Program-made: the position numbers and the translations under genes | Assembly (NCBI GenBank): GCA_001563325.1 | Contig: LRSK01000186.1 | Span: 1-34,542 of the forward strand | Length of the DNA: 34,542 bases | Direction of reading: 5' to 3' | Source of the DNA: Candidatus Thorarchaeota archaeon SMTZ1-83 | GTDB taxonomy: Archaea > Asgardarchaeota > Thorarchaeia > Thorarchaeales > Thorarchaeaceae | In this document: positions 9,912-17,229 of the stretch, piece by piece | How the letters are laid out: each line of letters begins with the position of its first letter | How positions within the stretch are numbered: position 1 is the first letter of the stretch | Notes under the pieces: generated by a model | Databases searched by the model: none | What the model saw: the letters and a program-made list of their open reading frames with translations, nothing else | What the model was told of the DNA's origin: nothing

Positions 9912-9930
9912 TTTGGCAGTCGATTCAGAA

Positions 9931-9969
9931 GCCAGACGGGTGGCAGAACTCCTCTGCTGCCCCTCTGGC
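9931..9969. terminator. Hairpin between convergent genes
   Basis: The outer arms GCCAGA (9931-9936) and TCTGGC (9964-9969) pair perfectly; inside, GGCAG (9942-9946) pairs with CTGCC (about 9957-9961). The hairpin lies 20 bases after the nuclease stop and before the convergent small gene, so it could terminate either transcript. No strong T-tract follows. Confidence 0.35.
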
Positions 9970-10020
9970 ATCTATTTCTCGTAGAACCTGACAGGAAACC
10001 AAGATGCCCTTCTCTTTTGT

Positions 10021-10299
10021 CTAGGATACCTGACTTCGTACCTGTTCTTCCAAAATCCTAATCTTTGTGCATAGGTCGGAATCCTCTATGCAGAGACTTT
10101 CAAGGTCTCTCAAGCCGAGCAACTTCCAGAAGTCTTGAATGGCATCTTCAATATTCTGTCCATTGTCACGACAAACTGAGATGGTTTCGCGCATCTCCTC
10201 AAGCAGCTCATCTGTGTCTGCTTTCTTAATTCGCACCCGCGCCCAGAAATCACAAAGCTTTCCCCTACAAGGCCCTTTGACCAATACACACCATGCCAT
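10021..10299 (-). CDS. Small Cys-containing hypothetical protein
   Basis: This 92-residue acidic, soluble protein is not one I recognise. Cysteines cluster at the N-terminus (C4, C11, C16: CVLVKGPCRGKLCDFWARV), with more near the middle and end; these could bind metal. The rest is charged and helical, including LLEEMRETI and a terminal KIRILEEQV helix. I judge this frame real because its composition is protein-like, while overlapping frames are Ser-rich antisense shadows. A TATA-like TTTTACATA lies on the minus strand about 34 bases upstream of the ATG (10328-10337 region), suggesting a very short leader. If it were not a gene, 9912-10491 would be an unusually long empty stretch for this window. 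Confidence 0.6.
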   Translation of the reverse strand: MAWCVLVKGPCRGKLCDFWARVRIKKADTDELLEEMRETISVCRDNGQNIEDAIQDFWKLLGLRDLESLCIEDSDLCTKIRILEEQVRSQVS

Positions 10300-10476
10300 C
10301 TTCTACAGACTCGACCGTACAAGTGTCTATGTAAAATGTTCTCTTATGGCATTAGGAGAAGCGGACTGATTGCCCTAGTCCACATTGACCGGGTCGGTTT
10401 GCCCATCTGCTCAATCCAACAGAAGAGATAACAAGTCCCATTGCACTACTTCGTATACCGTCATTTGCCACCAAGC

Positions 10477-10484
10477 GAGGTGAG
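10477..10484 (+). promoter_or_regulatory. Strong ribosome binding site deciding the enolase-family start
   Basis: GAGGTGAG is a near-perfect complement to the archaeal 16S rRNA tail and sits 7 bases before ATG 10492. It shows that the 17 in-frame codons upstream of that ATG are not translated. Confidence 0.75.
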
Positions 10485-10491
10485 TAGATAC

Positions 10492-11721
10492 ATGAAGATA
10501 ATACGAGTTGACATGTATCACATATCTATACCTCTGAAGAAGGCATTCTTCCCTTCATGGATTCCTGGATATCCGCAGACTCACAACCGCTTTACACTGC
10601 TGCAGCTAACCACTGATACCGAACTGATAGGACATGCCGCCGGGATTGCCTTTGGAGAAGAGAGAGAAGGCCTGGGAGGTCTACTAGCTCCATATGTTCT
10701 CGGCTTGGACCCTTGTGACCTCGAACTCGCGCACCAAAGGATACGAGAGGCTTCTTATCTCGGATGGAGAAACTTCTGGATGGAAACAGCCTTTCTGGAC
10801 ATCAAGGCTCAGGCCGAAGAGGTTCCCATATGGAAGATGCTCGGCGGGACTGACAAACCCATACCCGTCTACTGGTCAACAGGAGCAGTGTGTGATCCAA
10901 AACACCACTCTAAGGTGGTTAACAAAGCGCAGAGCGAGGGCTATCACGGAGTCAAACTACGTGTCAAGTCAAAGACACTGGAAAGAGATGTCAACTCTAT
11001 CAAAGAAACACGATCGCTTGTAGACTCAGAGTTTCCTCTAATGATTGATGCCAATCAAGGGTGGCCAGTAACAATCGTGGACCGGCCCCCTATCTGGGAC
11101 TTGGCCCGTGCCAGTGCATTCGTTGAGTCCATCAGCGATCAGAACATCCGCTGGTTGGAGGAACCGCTCGACATGCACTCATACGAGGACTATGCTAGGC
11201 TAAGGAATTCTAGTATAATCAAGATTGCAGGAGCCGAGCTAAATGCTGGTTGGCCCGAAGCACGGATGTTTCTCAACTTCGACAGTCTCGACATATACCA
11301 GCCTGACGTGACCATTTTCGGCTTCAAAGACACTCTGAAAACTCTCGAAGAGGTCAAGAAGCGTGGTCTCGGATTCAGCCCCCACACTTGGACAAATGGT
11401 GTTGGTCTCTGGGCCAATCTGCATGTGTCCGCGCTAACGGACCGAGAATACCCTCTCGAGTACCCGCATGAGCCCAACTCATGGACTCCCGAGTCTCGAG
11501 ATGGGATTCTGGACAGTCCAATTGTGCCGGAAGATGGATTCATCGAGCCACCTCAAGAGCCAGGACTGGGTCTGTCCATAGACTGGGAACGAGTCAAGGA
11601 TTTCGGTACAAAGTTCTTCTCGATGACGGAGGGTGATCTCCGGAAGCAGGTGATGAAGGAGAAGGGCGTCGTCGCAGCACTGCGGCTGAAGAGAAGGAAG
11701 GATAAGGAAGCAAAGGAATAA
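10492..11721 (+). CDS. Enolase-superfamily enzyme, mandelate racemase/sugar-acid dehydratase type
   Basis: The 409-residue product shows the complete mandelate-racemase-type active site. The general-base strand is VKLRVK (K155, R157, K159). The metal ligands are D186 (IDAN), E223 (WLEEP) and E249 (AGAE). The Asp-His dyad is D272 (QPDV) and H298 (SPHTW). The family abstracts the proton alpha to a carboxylate; members racemise mandelate-like acids or dehydrate sugar acids such as galactonate or fuconate. The His dyad argues for the mandelate racemase subgroup rather than the muconate-cycloisomerase subgroup, but the substrate is open. The protein is cytosolic. The next gene begins 35 bases downstream on the same strand, so the two are probably co-transcribed. 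Confidence 0.9.
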   Translation: MKIIRVDMYHISIPLKKAFFPSWIPGYPQTHNRFTLLQLTTDTELIGHAAGIAFGEEREGLGGLLAPYVLGLDPCDLELAHQRIREASYLGWRNFWMETAFLDIKAQAEEVPIWKMLGGTDKPIPVYWSTGAVCDPKHHSKVVNKAQSEGYHGVKLRVKSKTLERDVNSIKETRSLVDSEFPLMIDANQGWPVTIVDRPPIWDLARASAFVESISDQNIRWLEEPLDMHSYEDYARLRNSSIIKIAGAELNAGWPEARMFLNFDSLDIYQPDVTIFGFKDTLKTLEEVKKRGLGFSPHTWTNGVGLWANLHVSALTDREYPLEYPHEPNSWTPESRDGILDSPIVPEDGFIEPPQEPGLGLSIDWERVKDFGTKFFSMTEGDLRKQVMKEKGVVAALRLKRRKDKEAKE

Positions 11722-11756
11722 GATTCGCATACAAAACATGAAGGGGTCAGAGGAAA

Positions 11757-12707
11757 TTGAAAGACAGGTCAAAGGCCTCAGCATATGGAGGTGCCGGCTG
11801 GTCACCCCGAAAGAAACCACTTCGTGAAGAAATAGGAACCATTTGGGCCAAGTGTGGAGTCGAATCTGAATGGTCTCCTCTCAACTCTGTGTTGCTGCAC
11901 TGCCCGGGTCCGGAGTTGGAAAATGTAACAGAGCCTGACAAGGTACAGATGCTTGAAAATCTTGACTACAGTTTAGTCTGCCAACAGCATGATGCCTTGG
12001 CTGATGCCTACAGGGACGCTGGCGTTTCAGTCCTCTTTGTTGAACCGCCCAACACGCCTCCCCCGAATCTTATGTTCATGGCAGATTTGTTCTTCATGAC
12101 GCCCGAAGGTGCGATTCTAGCCCGCCCGGCCTCTACTGTGCGAGCAGGAGAGGAGCGGTTTGTTGCTCGGAAACTAGCTGAGCTCGGGATTCCCATTCTT
12201 CGAATTGTTCGGGGTGCCGGGACGTTCGAGGGTGCTGATGCGGCTTGGATTGACTCTGAAACAGTCCTGATAGGCATGGGTCTGCGCACGAACAAGGAAG
12301 GTGCATCGCAGGTTTCCAGTCTTCTTCGCGAAATGAAGGTAGAACCAATTACAGTTGACCTACCACACGGGTCCATGCACCTCATGGGGGACCTTCGTTT
12401 TGCTGGTCGGGATCTAGCTGTATGCAGGTCGGGCAGAACCCCCTACGGGGCCATGCAGGCCATGAGAGAACGCGGCTATTCCTTGGTCTTCGCACCAGAT
12501 GAAGAGGAGGTCGCCAAGGGAATGTCACTCAACTTTGTAACACTGGGTCCAGGACGTATACTCATGGCCGCCGGAAACCCTACGACCCAATCATTCTATG
12601 AAGATGTTGGCATCCAGTGTAACACAGTAGAGATTCATGAACTGGGAAAAGCTGCTGGTGGAATTGGGTGCCTGACCGGCATTTTGGAACGTGAGAGGCG
12701 GGAGTGA
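11757..12707 (+). CDS. Amidinohydrolase of the arginine deiminase / DDAH superfamily
   Basis: The 316-residue protein has the guanidino-group-modifying fold. D110 lies in MADLFF, E158 and D161 in the FEGAD motif, the catalytic His is H208 (SMHLMGD), and the nucleophilic Cys is C305 near the C-terminus (GGIGCLTG). Members hydrolyse arginine, dimethylarginine or related guanidines through a thiouronium intermediate. The length is closer to DDAH or single-domain archaeal homologues than to the roughly 400-residue bacterial arginine deiminase. The only possible in-frame start that keeps the conserved N-terminus is TTG 11757; a stop lies at 11739, and GGGGTCAGAGG lies just upstream. It follows the enolase-family gene closely. 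Its substrate remains uncertain. Confidence 0.85.
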   Translation: MKDRSKASAYGGAGWSPRKKPLREEIGTIWAKCGVESEWSPLNSVLLHCPGPELENVTEPDKVQMLENLDYSLVCQQHDALADAYRDAGVSVLFVEPPNTPPPNLMFMADLFFMTPEGAILARPASTVRAGEERFVARKLAELGIPILRIVRGAGTFEGADAAWIDSETVLIGMGLRTNKEGASQVSSLLREMKVEPITVDLPHGSMHLMGDLRFAGRDLAVCRSGRTPYGAMQAMRERGYSLVFAPDEEEVAKGMSLNFVTLGPGRILMAAGNPTTQSFYEDVGIQCNTVEIHELGKAAGGIGCLTGILERERRE

Positions 12708-12726
12708 TTAATTCGCTGGCTGCTTC

Positions 12727-13179
12727 CTAGCGCGGACTTCTGGGAGCGCTTTCTCCGAGTCCGTGCATTTCAGGTGCCATCCAGTCGCCCTGACTCTTGA
12801 GATACTCTGCCTTTTCGACTGCATCATGGAGTTCGGCCACAGCACCACTGTAGTTTCCATCATCATCCCACAGAGGATAGATGTATTCATACAGCATTCT
12901 ACCAGCGAAATTGACCCACCCCTCGTAGTCTTTCAGTTCGCCATTCTTCATCTGTTCAATCATCTTCAGGACGCCTGGCTCTGCGCGTTCAGGATGACAA
13001 AGAAGTATCGAGGTGCCAATCCTGCCTTCCGCATCTTGACCAAGCATCTCTCCGGCCATTCGGTTGAAGGATATAATGCAATTGTCAGAATCGATTACGA
13101 CGATTCCCACATGAACAGAATCGAGTAGTGTCCCAAGAACCTCATCGATTGGTTTCAATCCACAGCACCCGCTATACAC
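12727..13179 (-). CDS. Stand-alone PAS-domain protein (DUF438 C-terminal type)
   Basis: The product is about 150 residues, nearly all one PAS domain: LDSVHVGIVVIDSDNCIISFN, then GQDAEGRIGTSILLCHP, and a closing WDDDGNYSGAVAELHD strand. The LLCHPE region and the EYIYPLWDDDG segment resemble the PAS domain that ends DUF438/hemerythrin-like proteins, which may bind haem or a small ligand. No kinase, HTH or other output domain is attached, so it would act by partner binding. The called start is GTG 13179; TTG 13158, after GGGTG, is also possible and would drop the Cys-Cys pair at the N-terminus. The gene is convergent with the amidinohydrolase and only 19 bases from it. Confidence 0.75.
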   Translation of the reverse strand: MYSGCCGLKPIDEVLGTLLDSVHVGIVVIDSDNCIISFNRMAGEMLGQDAEGRIGTSILLCHPERAEPGVLKMIEQMKNGELKDYEGWVNFAGRMLYEYIYPLWDDDGNYSGAVAELHDAVEKAEYLKSQGDWMAPEMHGLGESAPRSPR

Positions 13180-13299
13180 ACAACTGCACTTCGAGTATAA
13201 CTTCGCCTCATAGCCCTACCGGCGAGCTGCCCTTTGACACATTCTTGGAATCCAGACACTGCACATGAAACTGTGACTGTGGCAACCCAGTCACACATG

Positions 13300-13308
13300 C
13301 TTAAATTA
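13300..13308 (+). promoter_or_regulatory. TATA-like box for the small winged-helix gene
   Basis: CTTAAATTA lies about 47 bases upstream of ATG 13351. With initiation about 25 bases downstream it would give a short leader that still contains the GGGGTGAT ribosome site at 13337-13344. Confidence 0.5.
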
Positions 13309-13350
13309 CAAATTGGTAGGCCAAAGAGTCGTTTAAGGGGTGATTGTCAG

Positions 13351-13596
13351 ATGATGACTGATCAGCGCTTTGATGACAAGCTTGCAGGTGTAAAGCTGAC
13401 GAAGAGCCAAGGAATAGTATTAGACATCCTTAGAAAGAGAGGCAAGAACGGTGTAACACCCAAGCAGCTCATAGAAGAGGTCTCCTTTGCCCCCAGGACC
13501 GTAAGGTATGCGCTCCGCAGACTACTCAAGTTCAAGCTGATAAGGCGTATACCTTGCCTTCTCGATATGCGGCAGTGGATCTATCTGCCTCTATAG
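13351..13596 (+). CDS. Small winged-helix DNA-binding protein
   Basis: The 81-residue basic protein is essentially one winged-helix domain: LTKSQGIVLDILRKRG as helix 1, GVTPKQLIEEV as helix 2, APRTVRYALRRLLKFKLI as the recognition helix, and RRIP...MRQWIYLPL as the wing. It fits MarR/ArsR-like archaeal regulators, though no effector domain is present. The open frame extends back to 13234, but GGGGTGAT six bases before ATG 13351 and the TATA box at 13300 place the real start here. The regulon is unknown. It is convergent with the TrmB-MEDS gene. Confidence 0.82.
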   Translation: MMTDQRFDDKLAGVKLTKSQGIVLDILRKRGKNGVTPKQLIEEVSFAPRTVRYALRRLLKFKLIRRIPCLLDMRQWIYLPL

Positions 13597-13632
13597 ACCT
13601 AAGAGCTAGGGGCTTCTGGACTCAACGCGATT

Positions 13633-15048
13633 TCACGCTATGCGAATCTCTATCTTCCCTTCTGTGCTGTCTTTTCCTGCGAACAGTACCTTCCCGTGAG
13701 CTTTGACGAGCTCCGAATAGACATCAATGGGCTTGTCTACCTTAGCCAGAGAGTCGGCATTATACGCACAGACAGCAGTCATTGGGATGTCGAGAATCGT
13801 GTGCAAGGCCTTCTCATATTCTATCAAATCTTCAACGAGTGAGTGATCAATGAAGCAAGCCATTTCGCCTGTCACTCGCATGCCATTGAATCCATTTTCC
13901 ATTGCTTCTTCATAGAGCCTTTCCCACGAATCCATGGTTTGCTCAATGCTGAAAGTTCCATCTCGTATGTAGATGTCGGTATAGTTCATCACTCCCAAGG
14001 CTCCGATCTTTTCGTATTTGGATACATCAAGTCCGAAGTCATTCATTGCCTCTCTGATCGCCTGACAACTCTCTTCAGAACAGACGTACTTGGCGGCCTG
14101 TCCTCTTTCGAGTCCCTGTTCAATGTAGCTGAAGAGCGTATCGCGTTTGGCTTCAGGAGAATCGTAGACGAGAATGACGTGATCTCTTGGCTTCAGTTGG
14201 TTCAGGACACGGGTCATTCTCTCGGAGGGCGTTCGCTCAAATGTTCGCCAGTCCTGTGCACTCCTAAGTTGCTCCTGAAAATTGCTCTGTATCAGCCCGA
14301 CTAGACTACCATCATCCGTCCAAAGGCACTTGCTGTCAGAGAATGTTCCGCCTTTTGAGGTTGTGATCATCGCCTCGCTCCCGTCAAAGAGGATATACCG
14401 ACTGGGCATATCTTGAACGTATTTGAGAGAGAATGATGTACTTGGAATATACTTCTCAAGCGTTTCGGGGATTAGGCTCTCATCCTCAGGACATTCCGTC
14501 AAGACTCTAAGAATCACATTCCTGCATCGTGCCTTCTCCAAGTCTTCCGTGTATTGCATTATGAATCGCAAGACATTATCGCTTGAATCCAGGACGTCTA
14601 TCGCTCTCTCTGCACTGCCTATTAAGGATGTAATCCTACTAGTGACTGCGTCTCTTTCTGATATCAGAATGAAGTGGGATTCCTCATGAGCGGGTTCTAG
14701 TGGAATGGTTTCGTCCTGGAATCTGTTGAGAAAGTCCTTTTTCTTCGTATTCAGATCCGTGATCTCTCTCTTGGCCTGCCTCTCCTTCCTCTTGATCAGC
14801 ATCGAGAGAGCAGTGTCTACCGGGAGAGCTCTCACTTTTACTGGTCTACCAAGAACCCTTTCAATCAGTCCTGCCTTTTCAAGCCTTGGCAGAGTTCTGT
14901 AGACTTCTTCTCTTCTTATCTCAGCCGCTTTGGAGATATTACTTGCAGATGCCAAGCCGAGTCTGACAGCAGTGAGGTAGACTCTTGCTTCATACGGTGT
15001 AAGCCCAAAGTCAGTCAGCTCTGTTGCCTTGTCCTCGAGGTCGGACAT
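13633..15048 (-). CDS. TrmB-family transcriptional regulator fused to a MEDS sensory domain
   Basis: The 471-residue protein begins with a TrmB winged helix (about 8-75: LTPYEARVYLTAVRLG, then ISKAAEIRREEVYRTLPRLEKAGLIERV). A coiled-coil follows (85-112), then the TrmB middle region with a PLD-like fold (about 122-265). The C-terminal part, about 285-440, is a MEDS domain: HVILVYDSPEAK, YIEQGLERGQAAKYV, RVTGEM, TAVCAYN. MEDS was named from methanogen/methylotroph DcmR-type sensors and is thought to bind small hydrophobic or C1-type ligands. I infer a ligand-responsive repressor or activator. ATG 15048 with GGAG upstream is preferred over the 15-codon longer form from 15093. It is divergent from the epimerase-DUF2867 gene, which is its natural candidate target. 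Confidence 0.87.
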   Translation of the reverse strand: MSDLEDKATELTDFGLTPYEARVYLTAVRLGLASASNISKAAEIRREEVYRTLPRLEKAGLIERVLGRPVKVRALPVDTALSMLIKRKERQAKREITDLNTKKKDFLNRFQDETIPLEPAHEESHFILISERDAVTSRITSLIGSAERAIDVLDSSDNVLRFIMQYTEDLEKARCRNVILRVLTECPEDESLIPETLEKYIPSTSFSLKYVQDMPSRYILFDGSEAMITTSKGGTFSDSKCLWTDDGSLVGLIQSNFQEQLRSAQDWRTFERTPSERMTRVLNQLKPRDHVILVYDSPEAKRDTLFSYIEQGLERGQAAKYVCSEESCQAIREAMNDFGLDVSKYEKIGALGVMNYTDIYIRDGTFSIEQTMDSWERLYEEAMENGFNGMRVTGEMACFIDHSLVEDLIEYEKALHTILDIPMTAVCAYNADSLAKVDKPIDVYSELVKAHGKVLFAGKDSTEGKIEIRIA

Positions 15049-15080
15049 ACTCAATCTCTCCTTGATCTCTAACCAGCACG

Positions 15081-15142
15081 TTGGTATGTGCAAGGACGCA
15101 TTTCACAATTTTGGCTCAGGTGAACCGTTTTTATCATACCAA
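15081..15142. promoter_or_regulatory. Inverted repeat in the TrmB-MEDS/epimerase divergent promoter
   Basis: TTGGTATG (15081-15088) and its exact reverse complement CATACCAA (15135-15142) flank the region between the two divergent starts, 46 bases apart. The right copy overlaps the TATA-like GTTTTTATC at 15127-15135 that would serve the epimerase gene. They may be paired half-operators for the divergent regulator; chance is not excluded. Confidence 0.35.
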
Positions 15143-15174
15143 GATTGTAGTCTGAACTGCCGGGTGAACGAGAT

Positions 15175-16638
15175 ATGTCTTCAATGGAAAGAGTGCTTGT
15201 TCTAGGGTCAACTGGCTATGTTGGAACAAGACTCGTAGCATCTCTACTCAAACACGGATTCGCCGTAAGGGCATCTTACAGAACACCTGAAAGTCTGGAG
15301 CATCGACCTTGGGTTGTGCATCCTCTTGCAAGAACAGATGTCTTAGACTTGTCCTCATTGAAGGAGGCATGTGCCAACTGTTCAGCCGCTTTCTACTTGG
15401 TACATTCCATGTATGGCGGAAGCAGATTTGCTGAAACGGACCGTGAGGCTGCTCAGAACATGATTGAGGCTTCCGAGGACACAAATCTCAAGCGAATCAT
15501 CTACTTGGGAGGACTCGGAGATGAGCAATCAAGATTGAGCAAACACCTGCGTTCTCGTGCTGAGGTCCGGAAGATACTGCACTCAGGCTCTGTGCCTGCT
15601 ACCACCCTGAGAGCAGCCATGATTCTAGGTGCAGGTAGCGTATCTTTTGAGATTATGAGGCATCTTGTTGAAAGACTTCCAGCGATGGTCACCCCCAAGT
15701 GGGTTCGCACAAAGAGCCAACCCATCTCGATAAGCAATGTGCTTAGGTACCTAGTAGGCGTTCTAGAACATCCCGAAACTGCAAATCATGTATATGACAT
15801 CGGGGGTCCTGAAGTGGTTTCCTATCTTGACCTTATGAAAATCTATGCTCAAGAGGCCAGGCTCACAAAACGGTTAGTGATTCCGATGCCAATACTGACG
15901 CCGAAACTAAGCTCCTATTGGATATCCCTCATCACACCCATTTCATCATCCGTTGCTCGTCCACTGGTGGATGGACTCAAGAACGAGGCCATATGTCAGA
16001 ACGAATCCATAAGAGAGATTATCCCACAGAGGCTTCTATCCAGCAGAGAAGCTATCCGTCTTTCTCTTCGCCAGATAGATCAAGAACTTGCAGGAACTGC
16101 CAAGCACATTGGCCCTCTGGATTCTCAACCAGAATGGAGACAGGCTGCTGATCCTGAATGGGCCAGAGGTTTCTTCTACGCACAGCGAAGTACGATTATT
16201 GACGCTTCACCTACCCAAGTTTGGAATATGATAATTCGAGTCTTGGGTTCCAGAGGCTGGAGCTATGGGAGCATTCTATGGCCTCTTAGAGGATATTTGG
16301 ACGAGATTGCAGGTGGACAAGGGATGCGAACCTCAACAGGCAAGATATCGCAGCTATTGCCTGGGTCTGCAATTGACTGCTGGAGAGTAGTTAAGGCGTT
16401 TCCTGAAACTCATTTGCAGCTTTACTCGAGAATGAGAAGCCCGGCGAAGATTGCACTCGATCTTCTATTGAAGCAGATTGAGCAGTACAACACAAAGGTA
16501 ACTCTTAGGATTAGATATGCACCATGCGGACTACCAGGTTTCTTGATGTGGCACTCCCTAAACCCATTCAGAAGATATGTAATGGAAGCTATGCTTGGCG
16601 CGATTATGGCTCAACTGAGAAACGCTCGGGAGGAATGA
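15175..16638 (+). CDS. NAD(P)-dependent epimerase/SDR protein with C-terminal DUF2867 domain (YbjT-like)
   Basis: The 487-residue protein has an atypical SDR/NmrA-like domain in its first 300 residues. The nucleotide-binding loop is GSTGYVG (11-17), followed by a DVLD acidic site and YLVHSM. From about 325 to the end it matches the DUF2867 domain: WARGFFYAQRS, GSRGWSYGSILWPLRGYLD and GSAIDCWRV. This two-domain layout is that of YbjT-like proteins, whose reaction is not established; the second domain looks like a START/polyketide-cyclase lipid-binding fold. ATG 15175 has GGGTGA seven bases upstream. It stands divergent from the TrmB-MEDS regulator and ends two bases from the convergent thioredoxin-fold gene. 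Confidence 0.87.
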   Translation: MSSMERVLVLGSTGYVGTRLVASLLKHGFAVRASYRTPESLEHRPWVVHPLARTDVLDLSSLKEACANCSAAFYLVHSMYGGSRFAETDREAAQNMIEASEDTNLKRIIYLGGLGDEQSRLSKHLRSRAEVRKILHSGSVPATTLRAAMILGAGSVSFEIMRHLVERLPAMVTPKWVRTKSQPISISNVLRYLVGVLEHPETANHVYDIGGPEVVSYLDLMKIYAQEARLTKRLVIPMPILTPKLSSYWISLITPISSSVARPLVDGLKNEAICQNESIREIIPQRLLSSREAIRLSLRQIDQELAGTAKHIGPLDSQPEWRQAADPEWARGFFYAQRSTIIDASPTQVWNMIIRVLGSRGWSYGSILWPLRGYLDEIAGGQGMRTSTGKISQLLPGSAIDCWRVVKAFPETHLQLYSRMRSPAKIALDLLLKQIEQYNTKVTLRIRYAPCGLPGFLMWHSLNPFRRYVMEAMLGAIMAQLRNAREE

Positions 16639-16640
16639 GC

Positions 16641-17102
16641 TCAGCTGCCTCTGGCTCTTCCTAGAGCTTCAGACAAGCTCTTCCCTTTTTCCTCGTCAAA
16701 CCCGCCTAAAGCATTCCACAACACCTCGCCTTCGGATGTGACTAGGAACAGATGAACATTGTTTTCGTCAGGTATTGCTAGCTGTTTCTTGAATGGTTCT
16801 TTGTCTATGTACAATGTAATCGTTCTTCGACGTGTTTCCCTTGAGGGAATGCCCGCGCGCATCCCGTTGTCGAGCATAGTTCTATAGAGCCAGTTCATTC
16901 TTCGTATTGTTGGGAGTTCGTAATAGTCTAGGTCTGAATTCTTCTCCACCAGGCTCTCCAAGAATGGTACCCAGCTATCGACCAAGGATTGATGCCATCT
17001 TTGAAACGCCACAACAAGCACGTTGAAGTCTGCATCAAGCTGATCGGGCAGCTGTACTTTGTCTCCCAGTAAGTTACTACCAGAGACCCTTGGGAACTGC
17101 AT
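16641..17102 (-). CDS. Uncharacterised thioredoxin-fold-like protein (ATP10/AhpC-like, no catalytic Cys)
   Basis: The 153-residue protein begins FPRVSGSNLLGDKVQLP, the typical opening of peroxiredoxin/AhpC-like proteins. It continues with NVLVVAFQRWHQSLVDSWVPFLE, YYELPTI and a C-terminal VHLFLVTSEGEVLWNALG strand. The fold is probably thioredoxin-like, but there is no cysteine at all, so it cannot be a classic redox enzyme. It resembles small proteins often placed near the ATP10 assembly-factor family. ATG 17102 is preferred to the TTG at 17114, which would overlap its own GGAG. It is divergent from the photolyase gene. Function unknown. Confidence 0.7.
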   Translation of the reverse strand: MQFPRVSGSNLLGDKVQLPDQLDADFNVLVVAFQRWHQSLVDSWVPFLESLVEKNSDLDYYELPTIRRMNWLYRTMLDNGMRAGIPSRETRRRTITLYIDKEPFKKQLAIPDENNVHLFLVTSEGEVLWNALGGFDEEKGKSLSEALGRARGS

Positions 17103-17229
17103 GACACTTCTCAACTCCGAACACCATCAGTCTAGATAAACTATTGTTAAGTACATACAGATAAACCTTTGGTCCGGTGAACTGGTGGCAAGAAGAAGCA
17201 ATGAGGATTTCATCTGACAAACTGAAGGA

